DNA from: Actinomycetota bacterium
GTDB lineage: Bacteria > Actinomycetota > Actinomycetes > Nanopelagicales > Nanopelagicaceae
Length of the DNA stretch: 50,046 nucleotides
Direction: 5' to 3'
NCBI GenBank assembly: GCA_026392695.1
Contig: JAPLBP010000073.1
Coordinates: 1-50,046 of the forward strand
The position numbers and the translations under genes were made by a program. The notes under the pieces were generated by a model, which was given only the letters and a program-made list of their open reading frames with translations, searched no databases and was not told the origin of the DNA. This document shows, piece by piece, positions 1 through 5,590 of this stretch (its first letter is position 1; each line of letters begins with the position of its first letter).

Positions 1-406
1 CATGTGCCCGAACCACCGTGTATCCCAAATACGACAACGCCGCAATCTTGGCAGCCTCCTGCGAATCCAACATTTGTGCTGTATTTTCGGCGTCGATTTG
101 TTTAGTTGATTTAGCAGGCGGATAAATTACGTCGCGTGGCAAAACAATCGCTTCTCCGTCAATCCATGAACGAATGACATCTCCACCAAAAATTTTGGAG
201 GCAGGACTGGTTGCATAAACGGTTGTCAGGAGAAGCTTTCCTTGAGGACTGTATGTTTGTTGATCCGAAACGGTGATCATAGATTTTAAAACATCGGTTC
301 CACCCCCAGGTTGCAGGACTGCATATGGCAGTGGAAGCAAGACGCTAGCTGATAGGAAAAATCCAACCAAAATTACCGCCGAGCGCGGCATCGTTGAGTA
401 ATTCAT
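1..406 (-). CDS. PDZ/Lon-like (YlbL-type) membrane-anchored protein, N-terminal part
   Basis: Reverse-strand reading frame open from an ATG at 406 to the window edge, so only the first ~135 residues are present; the ORF track omits it because it runs off the end. Residues 6-30 form a hydrophobic anchor (AVILVGFFLSASVLLPLPYA). The next stretch (VLQPGGGTDVLKSMITV) resembles the segment before the PDZ domain of YlbL/Rv3194c-type proteins, which are secreted or anchored Lon-like S16 proteases. The catalytic domain lies outside the window. The neighbour zincin_2 gene matches the Rv3194c-Rv3195 arrangement, which is the main support for the assignment. It starts 5 nt after the small membrane gene on the same strand, so the two are probably cotranscribed. 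A second in-frame ATG at 391 is possible. Confidence 0.7.
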   Translation of the reverse strand, partial: MNYSTMPRSAVILVGFFLSASVLLPLPYAVLQPGGGTDVLKSMITVSDQQTYSPQGKLLLTTVYATSPASKIFGGDVIRSWIDGEAIVLPRDVIYPPAKSTKQIDAENTAQMLDSQEAAKIAALSYLGYTVVRAH

Positions 407-411
407 CAACG

Positions 412-660
412 CTAATGCTCAGTGGGGTTAGAACGTTCCCTCGCTTCAGTCGCAGCTTGCGTAGCGGCATCAGCCACGGCCTCGGCCTCCGCACGATCAC
501 GAAAGGAGTTCTGGAATCGCTGAAACTGAGATACCGAACGGGTTGTTTCATTCTGAAAGCGCTCTTGAAACTTGGTTACCCAAAGCACGTAAAAAAGCAC
601 CGCGATAACAGCGGCAATCGGAATGAGCCACCAAATAAGGGCAGAAGTTGCGCTCGACAT
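412..660 (-). CDS. small single-pass membrane protein, function unknown
   Basis: An 82-residue protein with one clear membrane segment near residues 9-28 (ALIWWLIPIAAVIAVLFYVLWV). It is followed by a basic, Arg/Gln/Glu-rich cytoplasmic tail that is probably helical. I do not recognise a family. It lies 5 nt upstream of the PDZ protease gene on the same strand and diverges from the zincin_2 gene. The start is supported by a leaderless-type -10 hexamer (TAGGCT) 6 nt before the ATG. The tail contains Ala/Glu repeats (AEAEAVADAATQAATEA) typical of amphipathic or coiled-coil helix. A membrane adaptor for the neighbouring protease would be speculation. Confidence 0.65.
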   Translation of the reverse strand: MSSATSALIWWLIPIAAVIAVLFYVLWVTKFQERFQNETTRSVSQFQRFQNSFRDRAEAEAVADAATQAATEARERSNPTEH

Positions 661-666
661 GGAGTT

Positions 667-672
667 AGCCTA
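667..672 (-). promoter_or_regulatory. leaderless -10 hexamer before the small membrane gene
   Basis: Reverse-strand TAGGCT, then 6 nt, then the ATG at 660. The spacing puts the transcription start at or next to the start codon, and no Shine-Dalgarno sequence is present. Confidence 0.45.
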
Positions 673-746
673 CTGCCCTCGGGAAGAAACTGCCGCCCGA
701 GATTGTTACACCGGGAGTAGAGTCAGTAGAACGGGAGGGAGTCGAG

Positions 747-2096
747 ATGTCTTCGTTTGGATTTGTTCCACCTGATAACCCCGATGACCCACACTCATCA
801 GAAAATCCTCAGCCAGGTGAAAATCCAGATTTCGCTGCCTTGTTTTCGTATCTACAATCACAAATGCAATCTCAATTTGGCGAAGAAATTCCTCCTGAAT
901 TAAATAACGAAATTCAGGCACAGTTTGCAAAATTGGGAATTAATCCGATGGGTTTTCTCAACGCACTCAGCAAAACTACTTCGGATCTTCCACTTGAAAT
1001 TTCACGAGATCTCGCTAAAAAAATCGTCTCGACTGGAGGCTTCAAGCCTGTCGGACACAAAGATCTTGCCGAGATTAGCGAGGCTATGGGAATCGCGGAT
1101 ATGTGGCTCAACGATGCGACTGTGTTTCCCGCTCACTCTAATGATGTGAAGATCTATAGTCGCGCAGACTGGGTCGACGCAACAATGGAGGGCTGGAAGA
1201 AGAATGTTGAACCTCTGGCGGCAGGTCTAGCTGTTGCCATGACTGCCCTTATAGAAAATCAAGAGATGCCAGAAGGTGCTCCACCTATCGCACAAGTGGC
1301 GTCACTATTGCGTACTTTCATAGGCACGATGATCGCGACTCAATTGGGACAAGTAATCGGAGCCCTCGCCGCATCAGTTACTGGAGTCCATGACGTCGGA
1401 CTACCCTTACTAGATCCTGCACGCCCAGCACTGATACCTGAAAACGTAGAAAATTGGAGTGCTGATATTGGTGTGGCACCTTCCGAGGTTCGTATATTCC
1501 ACGCGCTCCGTGAAGGCGCGGTTGCAAGATTATTTGAAAGTAATCCTTGGTTAGTTGAATACATAAGAAGTGCGATTGCAGATTACGGAAAAGGAATTCG
1601 AATCGATATCGAAGCGATGCAACGTCAAGCAGAAGAAGCGATCGAGAATGGACAGATTGATCCAAATAATCCTGAAACTTTTTCGATTGCACTCAATCAA
1701 GGACTCTTCACTCCAGAGGAAAGTCCACAACAAGTTGCCGCTCTCGCCAAGTTAGAAACTGCATTGGCTCTTATCGATGGTTGGGCAGACGATGTCGTGA
1801 CTCAAGCAGCTCAAGAGCGATTGCCATCCCTCGGTGCACTTCGTGAAACCCTTCGACGAAGAAGAGCGACTTCATCTCCAGCTCAACAACTATTTTCAAC
1901 ACTTTTTGGACTGGAAGTATCTCCGCGGATGGCTCGAGAGGCCGGTGCCTTTTGGAGTTCGGTACGCGAACTTCGTGACGTTGAACATCGAGATCACGTG
2001 TGGAGTGGCATTTTGCCCACTCACGAGGAACTACTCAATCCTCAAGAATTTCTCAGCAGCGTAGAAGTCCCTGACGATATTTCAGGTTTGCTCTAA
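747..2096 (+). CDS. zincin_2/DUF2342-family (Rv3195-like) protein, probable inactive or divergent metalloprotease
   Basis: 449 residues, normal for the actinobacterial zincin_2 family (Rv3195 type, putative hydrolase). Family landmarks visible are the FIGTMIATQLGQVIGALA glycine-rich segment near 190-210, an ALRE...RLF...PWLVEYI block near 255-275, and the C-terminal LIDGWADDVV...RRRRA...LFGLE segment. A GGAGGG-type ribosome binding site precedes the ATG by 7 nt. The oddity is the putative metal site. I see no HExxH, and where I remember relatives having an LREaAHaRLF motif this protein has LREGAVARLF, losing the histidine. The gene diverges from the PDZ protease gene as in mycobacteria. The substrate is unknown. 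Confidence 0.8.
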   Translation: MSSFGFVPPDNPDDPHSSENPQPGENPDFAALFSYLQSQMQSQFGEEIPPELNNEIQAQFAKLGINPMGFLNALSKTTSDLPLEISRDLAKKIVSTGGFKPVGHKDLAEISEAMGIADMWLNDATVFPAHSNDVKIYSRADWVDATMEGWKKNVEPLAAGLAVAMTALIENQEMPEGAPPIAQVASLLRTFIGTMIATQLGQVIGALAASVTGVHDVGLPLLDPARPALIPENVENWSADIGVAPSEVRIFHALREGAVARLFESNPWLVEYIRSAIADYGKGIRIDIEAMQRQAEEAIENGQIDPNNPETFSIALNQGLFTPEESPQQVAALAKLETALALIDGWADDVVTQAAQERLPSLGALRETLRRRRATSSPAQQLFSTLFGLEVSPRMAREAGAFWSSVRELRDVEHRDHVWSGILPTHEELLNPQEFLSSVEVPDDISGLL

Positions 2097-2117
2097 GACC
2101 CAGAATTCAGGAAAAGG

Positions 2118-2189
2118 CGAAGTCCCCGGGCGCACGATTCTTTATCTGCCTTCCCCTTGCAGATATAGAACGGTTATCCGAGGACTTCG
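2118..2189 (+). ncRNA. structured leader: 12-bp stem enclosing a 7-bp hairpin, burying a ribosome binding site
   Basis: CGAAGTCCCCGG (2118-2129) pairs with CCGAGGACTTCG (2178-2189) with one mismatch. Inside it TATCTGC (2143-2149) pairs perfectly with GCAGATA (2159-2165). The 3' arm contains the GAGGA that would serve as ribosome binding site for the ATG at 2191. No U-tract follows, so it is not an ordinary terminator. It could be a cis-regulatory leader or a small RNA; I do not match it to a known riboswitch class. Confidence 0.5.
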
Positions 2190-2190
2190 T

Positions 2191-2301
2191 ATGCGCAACG
2201 TACGTGAGTTTTGGCGCGGAATCAACTGGTTGAACGGTCATATTGCAGGAGTTCTTGCTACCTTCTTCCTATGGCTGTGCTTAATTCCCCTCAACTTCTG
2301 A
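2191..2301 (+). CDS. 36-residue hydrophobic peptide, unknown
   Basis: An ORF below the track's cut-off: ATG at 2191, stop TGA at 2299-2301, and the next gene starting 15 nt later. The peptide has a basic, aromatic N-terminus (MRNVREFWRG) followed by a hydrophobic run (IAGVLATFFLWLCLIPLNF), which would make one short membrane helix. GAGGA lies 6 nt upstream of the start, but inside the 3' arm of a long stem. Short hydrophobic peptide plus occluded start resembles type I toxin genes, though it could equally be a leader peptide for the downstream metallopeptidase or a chance ORF. Confidence 0.4.
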   Translation: MRNVREFWRGINWLNGHIAGVLATFFLWLCLIPLNF

Positions 2302-2316
2302 AAACGGGGGCCAAAA

Positions 2317-2916
2317 ATGGGCGTTAACCCTCAAAGCAGGATCAGCGCTCGCGTGCCCGACCTCAGCGCCGCTCAGGAGCTTCCAGGCATTGGTGAGGGC
2401 GAGATTGTGGTCCTTCGCTCCACGCGCCGAAAACGCAATATCGCGGCCTACCGTCAGGGAGGAGCAATTGTGATCTCCATCCCGGCTCGGCTCAGCAAAG
2501 CAGACGAGCGCATTGTCGTGCCTGAAATGGTGGCCAAAATTCGGGCGCAGGAGGCGGCACGGACCTTCGACGAATCGGTTTTAGCCACTCGCACGGTGAC
2601 CCTTTTGACCGCCTACGCCCCAGAAATCACCGAACGGCCCACATCAGTGCTCTGGAAGAGTGGAATGAAGGGGCGCTGGGGCTCATGTACGAGCGTTGAC
2701 GGCACAATTCGCATTTCCGAACGACTTCAGACCATGCCTGACTACGTGGTCGACTTTGTCCTCTATCACGAGGCTATTCACCTTCGTTTTGGAGATCACG
2801 GCGCGCAATTTGCCGAAGCCTTGGAACGCTTCCCCCAAGCCGATCGTGCTCAGGCCTATCTGGACGGCTATGAGGCGGCAGAACTCCACTTTCGACCCGC
2901 GCCCCTCGTGAACTAA
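2317..2916 (+). CDS. YgjP-like M48-family (DUF45) metallopeptidase
   Basis: 199 residues with the two hallmarks of the YgjP/DUF45 family. WKSGMKGRWGSC lies at about 108-119. The zinc motif HEAIH (HExxH) is at about 150-154, followed by the downstream third-ligand region (FGDHGAQF). Family members are cytosolic zinc hydrolases of poorly defined substrate. A similar gene occurs between the zincin_2 and DUF5679 genes of other actinobacteria, as I recall. The start follows GGGGGCC by about 5 nt, a weak ribosome binding site. Composition stands out: two 60-base lines I counted near the 5' end are 62-68% G+C, against about 50% in a line of the preceding gene. That suggests a different history or codon selection. 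Confidence 0.85.
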   Translation: MGVNPQSRISARVPDLSAAQELPGIGEGEIVVLRSTRRKRNIAAYRQGGAIVISIPARLSKADERIVVPEMVAKIRAQEAARTFDESVLATRTVTLLTAYAPEITERPTSVLWKSGMKGRWGSCTSVDGTIRISERLQTMPDYVVDFVLYHEAIHLRFGDHGAQFAEALERFPQADRAQAYLDGYEAAELHFRPAPLVN

Positions 2917-2962
2917 CGCAACCCGGATTTCACTTTCGTCCACCCGCACAGCCCTTTGCTTT

Positions 2963-3029
2963 GGGTCAATTTGAGCGTGGGATTTTCCGCGACACGCTCA
3001 AAATCAATCCCCAGATTGACCCTTGATTT
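2963..3029. repeat. nested, partly competing inverted repeats
   Basis: GGGTCAAT (2963-2970) pairs with ATTGACCC (3015-3022), enclosing TTGAGCGTG (2971-2979) paired with CACGCTCAA (2993-3001). A second option is AAATCAA (3001-3007) with TTGATTT (3023-3029), which overlaps both and cannot coexist with them. All arms are perfect. It sits in the 192-nt gap before the DUF5679 gene; no U-tract follows. It may be a 3'-UTR or 5'-leader structure; function unknown. Confidence 0.5.
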
Positions 3030-3129
3030 CGACTCTTTAGGCGTGCACGAGGGTATCGTGACACTTGCACGCTCGCGATTGTGACGGGAACTCCTTCCCG
3101 CAGACCGCTTGCGTCGATTGGAGGAGAAA

Positions 3130-3297
3130 ATGACAGTAGAGACATATAAGGGTGACGCTTACTGCGTTAAGTGCAAAGAGAAGCGTGACTTTGAGGGAAC
3201 CGTAAAGGTCTCAGACTCTGGTCGTCGCATGGCACAGGGCATCTGCTCGGTCTGTGGCACCAAGCTCAACCGCATTCTTGGTAAGGCACCACAGTAA
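3130..3297 (+). CDS. DUF5679 zinc-ribbon protein
   Basis: 55 residues with two CxxC pairs (CVKC near 12-15 and CSVC near 41-44), together a zinc ribbon, ending in a basic tail. It matches the actinobacterial DUF5679 family (Rv3196A position). The track begins at a TTG at 3109, but the ATG at 3130 has a strong GGAGGAG six nt upstream, so I place the start there. The cellular role is unknown; size and fold are like ribosome- or RNA-associated zinc ribbons, but that is inference. A strong terminator follows, so it is probably the last gene of its transcript. Confidence 0.85.
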   Translation: MTVETYKGDAYCVKCKEKRDFEGTVKVSDSGRRMAQGICSVCGTKLNRILGKAPQ

Positions 3298-3384
3298 CGC
3301 CAGATAGCGTTGACTCAGTTTTGCCAAAGGTTGCCTCGCAGGTTTTAGAAGTACCGAGGTAATCTCGAAACACATGTACTAAGG

Positions 3385-3418
3385 CTGGCGCTTCAGGAAA
3401 CTGGAGCGCCAGTTTTTT
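3385..3418 (+). terminator. intrinsic terminator after the DUF5679 gene
   Basis: CTGGCGCTTCAG pairs with CTGGAGCGCCAG (one G-T wobble) around a GAAA tetraloop, followed directly by TTTTTT. It is the clearest classical terminator on the plus strand of the window. Confidence 0.9.
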
Positions 3419-3549
3419 CATTCCTCAGAGCGAGCGCACCGTGCGACAGTGTCACTTCGTAGTCACGCCTAGTCACCGCTCACAGGACCAATGCACCAGT
3501 AGTGGTTCCTCACAATTGTGAATTTGCGCATTGGCAGATCATTCGGCGT

Positions 3550-4731
3550 ATGAACACTCTTGCTCACCTCATACCTCGTTTAAAAACTGGAATCACAATT
3601 TTGCCTTTACCTTCACGCACCTTCGTCGGCAATGCACAAAGGGGACTTGAAATCTTCTCCCCTGTGCGTGCCGCTTTGCCTTCCATTGATGGAGTGAAGA
3701 GCTGCCTTGAAATTGGCAACACTCTAAACATTCCTTTAGAAGAGATTGAAGAGTTGATCACGCAACTTGATCAAGCACATCTTCTAGATACGTCCGTTGG
3801 AAAACTGAGCGTTCACTCTCGCTTTCATTCCTCGAGCGCACACCGAGCATCCCATGTTGTCGACGATAGCCACGATGGCGCCTATCTTCAGATGCAATCC
3901 AAGATCGCTTCTGAACTTTCCTTTACCACGTGGCACGATGGCGTTCGCGATGGAGGTGTTGATGCCATTAGCGAGCGCAGAAATGTAAGTGTGGCAATAC
4001 ACGGTGACTCGCGAATCGCAACGCTCCTATTTGGGATATTGCTTTCGAGCGGACTTTCGCAAACAACTCTCCACGCCAGCGAAAAAAGAATCATCGGTGA
4101 AGAGGACACGTGCGCTGGATTTCTAAGACCGGGCGATATAGGTGCTCCGTTGATAGGTAGGACGCAAGAACTTGCTCGCGAACTCTCACTCTTTCCACCG
4201 CATCTGCCATCGCCTCCCACGAAATCCAAGGCGAAGTCCAAGGCCAAAGCTCGATCGCGCCACAACGAAAAGAAGCAAGAGCAAAGCGGCCAAAACGAAG
4301 AAGAACTAGGTACTTCACTACGCAGTATTGCGATCGCAATAGGCGAAGCGCCTGCTGATCTAATACAGGGATGGCTGAGTAAAGGAGTACCTCACCTATT
4401 AATTGACGCTCCAGATGGAGCATCGCTCATCATCGGTCCACTTGTTATTCCCGGAAAAACGCCGTGCGCACGTTGTATTGCTCTGACCCGTGAAGAGCAG
4501 AGCGAGATTTGGAGTGGGGTTGATTGGCAGCGAAATATCTCCCCAAATGCAGAAGTGCCGGTGGCGGTTGCCCATCATGTAGCCGGCTTAATTGCGCTTG
4601 AACTATTGCGATTCGTTGATACTGGAGACTCGGAAGTTATCGGTGCACGAGTTCGGTTCAATTACCATGCTCCGCTGCAAGGTGGGCGCACGATATATGC
4701 GCGCCACCCCGCATGCGGATGCAGTTGGTGA
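3550..4731 (+). CDS. ThiF-like / TOMM leader-binding-type protein (Rv3196-like)
   Basis: About 393 residues. The N-terminus (LIPRLKTGITILPL) and the block ending GPLVIPGKTPCARCI...GVDW match the actinobacterial Rv3196-like proteins related to the E1/ThiF-fold partners of YcaO enzymes. Residues around 160-180 (VSVAIHGDSRIATLLFGILL) look like a degenerate nucleotide-binding fold. An unusual Lys-rich linker (KSKAKSKAKARS...) follows near 235-260. No YcaO gene is nearby and the biochemical role is unknown. The track starts at GTG 3502; the ATG at 3550 fits the family N-terminus better, but neither has a convincing ribosome binding site. The gene converges on whiB7 with a 22-nt gap. Confidence 0.65.
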   Translation: MNTLAHLIPRLKTGITILPLPSRTFVGNAQRGLEIFSPVRAALPSIDGVKSCLEIGNTLNIPLEEIEELITQLDQAHLLDTSVGKLSVHSRFHSSSAHRASHVVDDSHDGAYLQMQSKIASELSFTTWHDGVRDGGVDAISERRNVSVAIHGDSRIATLLFGILLSSGLSQTTLHASEKRIIGEEDTCAGFLRPGDIGAPLIGRTQELARELSLFPPHLPSPPTKSKAKSKAKARSRHNEKKQEQSGQNEEELGTSLRSIAIAIGEAPADLIQGWLSKGVPHLLIDAPDGASLIIGPLVIPGKTPCARCIALTREEQSEIWSGVDWQRNISPNAEVPVAVAHHVAGLIALELLRFVDTGDSEVIGARVRFNYHAPLQGGRTIYARHPACGCSW

Positions 4732-4753
4732 GAACTGTGGAAATCTCACACAA

Positions 4754-5191
4754 TTAAGCTGCGTTTGACTCTTCCTCTTCTACGTTCACTTGAAGAGAAG
4801 ATTGAAGAGAAGCCTGAGAAAGTTCTAACTCAGAGACGGTAACCGCGACAGGTGTTTCCATCGCAGGTGCTAAGCGTGGACGGCCAACAGTTCGCCTCTT
4901 TGCAATGATGGAACCATCTTCGAATAACTCTCCGCCCCAGATTCCACATGGCTCTTCGCGCGAAAGCGCAGCTTCTAGACATTGAGTTTGAACTGGGCAT
5001 TGCCCGCACAAAGATTTCGCAACGTTGATTTCGGCGGCGGTCTCGGAGAAGAAAAGATCCGGGTCAGAGTTGTGGCACGGCAAGGCGAAGGCAATGTCGG
5101 AACCGTAAGCGCCCGTTACTGCGCCCAAGCCAATCTTCTCGCCGTCTTGCGCCCATCCTGGAACTAATAGTTCGCTGAAGAGAACGGTCAT
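4754..5191 (-). CDS. whiB7: WhiB7-type transcriptional regulator
   Basis: 145 residues. Four cysteines of a [4Fe-4S] WhiB domain are at 39, 62, 65 and 71 (LPC; LCGQCPVQTQC), followed by the GIWGGE turn at 83-88. A GRPR AT-hook at 103-106 distinguishes WhiB7 from other Wbl proteins. The acidic C-terminal tail is longer than I remember for mycobacteria. WhiB7 binds the primary sigma factor and activates intrinsic antibiotic-resistance genes through AT-rich promoter elements. The start is the ATG at 5191, with GAGGTGAGG upstream, rather than the GTG at 5200 of the track. The position beside uvrD2 matches Rv3197A-Rv3198c. Expression is likely controlled by the attenuator in its leader. Confidence 0.93.
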   Translation of the reverse strand: MTVLFSELLVPGWAQDGEKIGLGAVTGAYGSDIAFALPCHNSDPDLFFSETAAEINVAKSLCGQCPVQTQCLEAALSREEPCGIWGGELFEDGSIIAKRRTVGRPRLAPAMETPVAVTVSELELSQASLQSSLQVNVEEEESNAA

Positions 5192-5296
5192 TGTCCTCAC
5201 CTCATCTCTACTGGTTACCCAGTGTTTTTTCTTCTCGATCGGTTAGTAGTAGTCCTTGCCTAGTGTTGGTTCTTATTAAGTTGTCGGATAAAGAAA

Positions 5297-5330
5297 AAGG
5301 GCCCGAATCCTTTATGGATTCGTGGCCCTT
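5297..5330 (-). terminator. attenuator terminator in the whiB7 leader
   Basis: On the reverse strand AAGGGCCACGAATCC folds on GGATTCGGGCCCTT (14 bp, one bulged A, 5-nt loop) and is followed by TTTCTTT, a full intrinsic terminator. It lies about 100 nt before the whiB7 ATG, so it would stop transcription inside the leader. Confidence 0.85.
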
Positions 5331-5371
5331 GGGGTCTTTATCGGTCTTAGCCGATAAGCCTCCAAGTGGCC
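5324..5371 (-). promoter_or_regulatory. antiterminator structure of the whiB7 leader
   Basis: GGCCACTTGG (5371-5362) pairs with CCAAGGGCC (5332-5324), 9 bp with one bulge. It encloses TTATCGG (5357-5351) paired with CCGATAA (5344-5338). The AAGGGCC used here is the same segment that opens the terminator stem, so the two folds exclude each other. Confidence 0.7.
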
Positions 5372-5499
5372 GCTGGTCCAAATGCGGGATACCACGATGT
5401 GCGCTTTGTAGTGGCGTATGCGTGGGCGGCAACGTGATTAGCGTTGTCAAGATTATGGGCGCGCGAAATCGATGCATTTTTTAGCGTAAACAACTGCAT
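5347..5499 (-). CDS. 50-residue upstream ORF in the whiB7 leader
   Basis: ATG at 5499 with GGAG 6 nt upstream; 50 codons; the stop TAA (5349-5347) falls in the apical loop of the antiterminator. A ribosome reaching the stop would cover that hairpin and favour the terminator. A ribosome stalled earlier, for example by an antibiotic, would leave it free to form. This is the logic described for whiB7/wblC leaders in Mycobacterium and Streptomyces. The peptide shows no recognised domain; its sequence (AAHAYATTKR) may matter less than its translation. A second possible frame, GTG 5395 to TAA 5312, ends in the terminator loop. Confidence 0.6.
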   Translation of the reverse strand: MQLFTLKNASISRAHNLDNANHVAAHAYATTKRTSWYPAFGPAATWRLIG

Positions 5500-5548
5500 T
5501 TTCGACTCCGTTCGCTTCCATATGCAATCACCATGATTGCGTTCGGAA

Positions 5549-5590
5549 AGCGTAGGGCACACCCAACTCTTCGCGCAACTTAATTAATTA
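5549..5590 (-). promoter_or_regulatory. candidate whiB7 promoter with AT-rich element
   Basis: Reverse strand: TTGCGC (5578-5573), an 18-nt spacer, then TACGCT (5554-5549). The AT-rich TAATTAATTA (5590-5581) lies just upstream of the -35. WhiB7-dependent promoters carry an AT-rich block at this position for the AT-hook, so autoregulation is plausible. The element overlaps the uvrD2 stop codon. Confidence 0.4.

Noticed and set aside
4091-4423. Reverse-strand ORFs inside the ThiF-like gene
   Set aside because: Shadow frames of the forward gene, no motif or ribosome binding site.
5312-5395. 27-codon GTG-start ORF ending in the terminator loop
   Set aside because: Weak start without a clear ribosome binding site; kept only as an alternative to the main uORF.
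5208-5477. 89-residue reverse-strand ORF crossing the whiB7 leader
   Set aside because: It reads straight through the terminator stem and has no ribosome binding site; the 50-codon uORF with GGAG explains the leader better.
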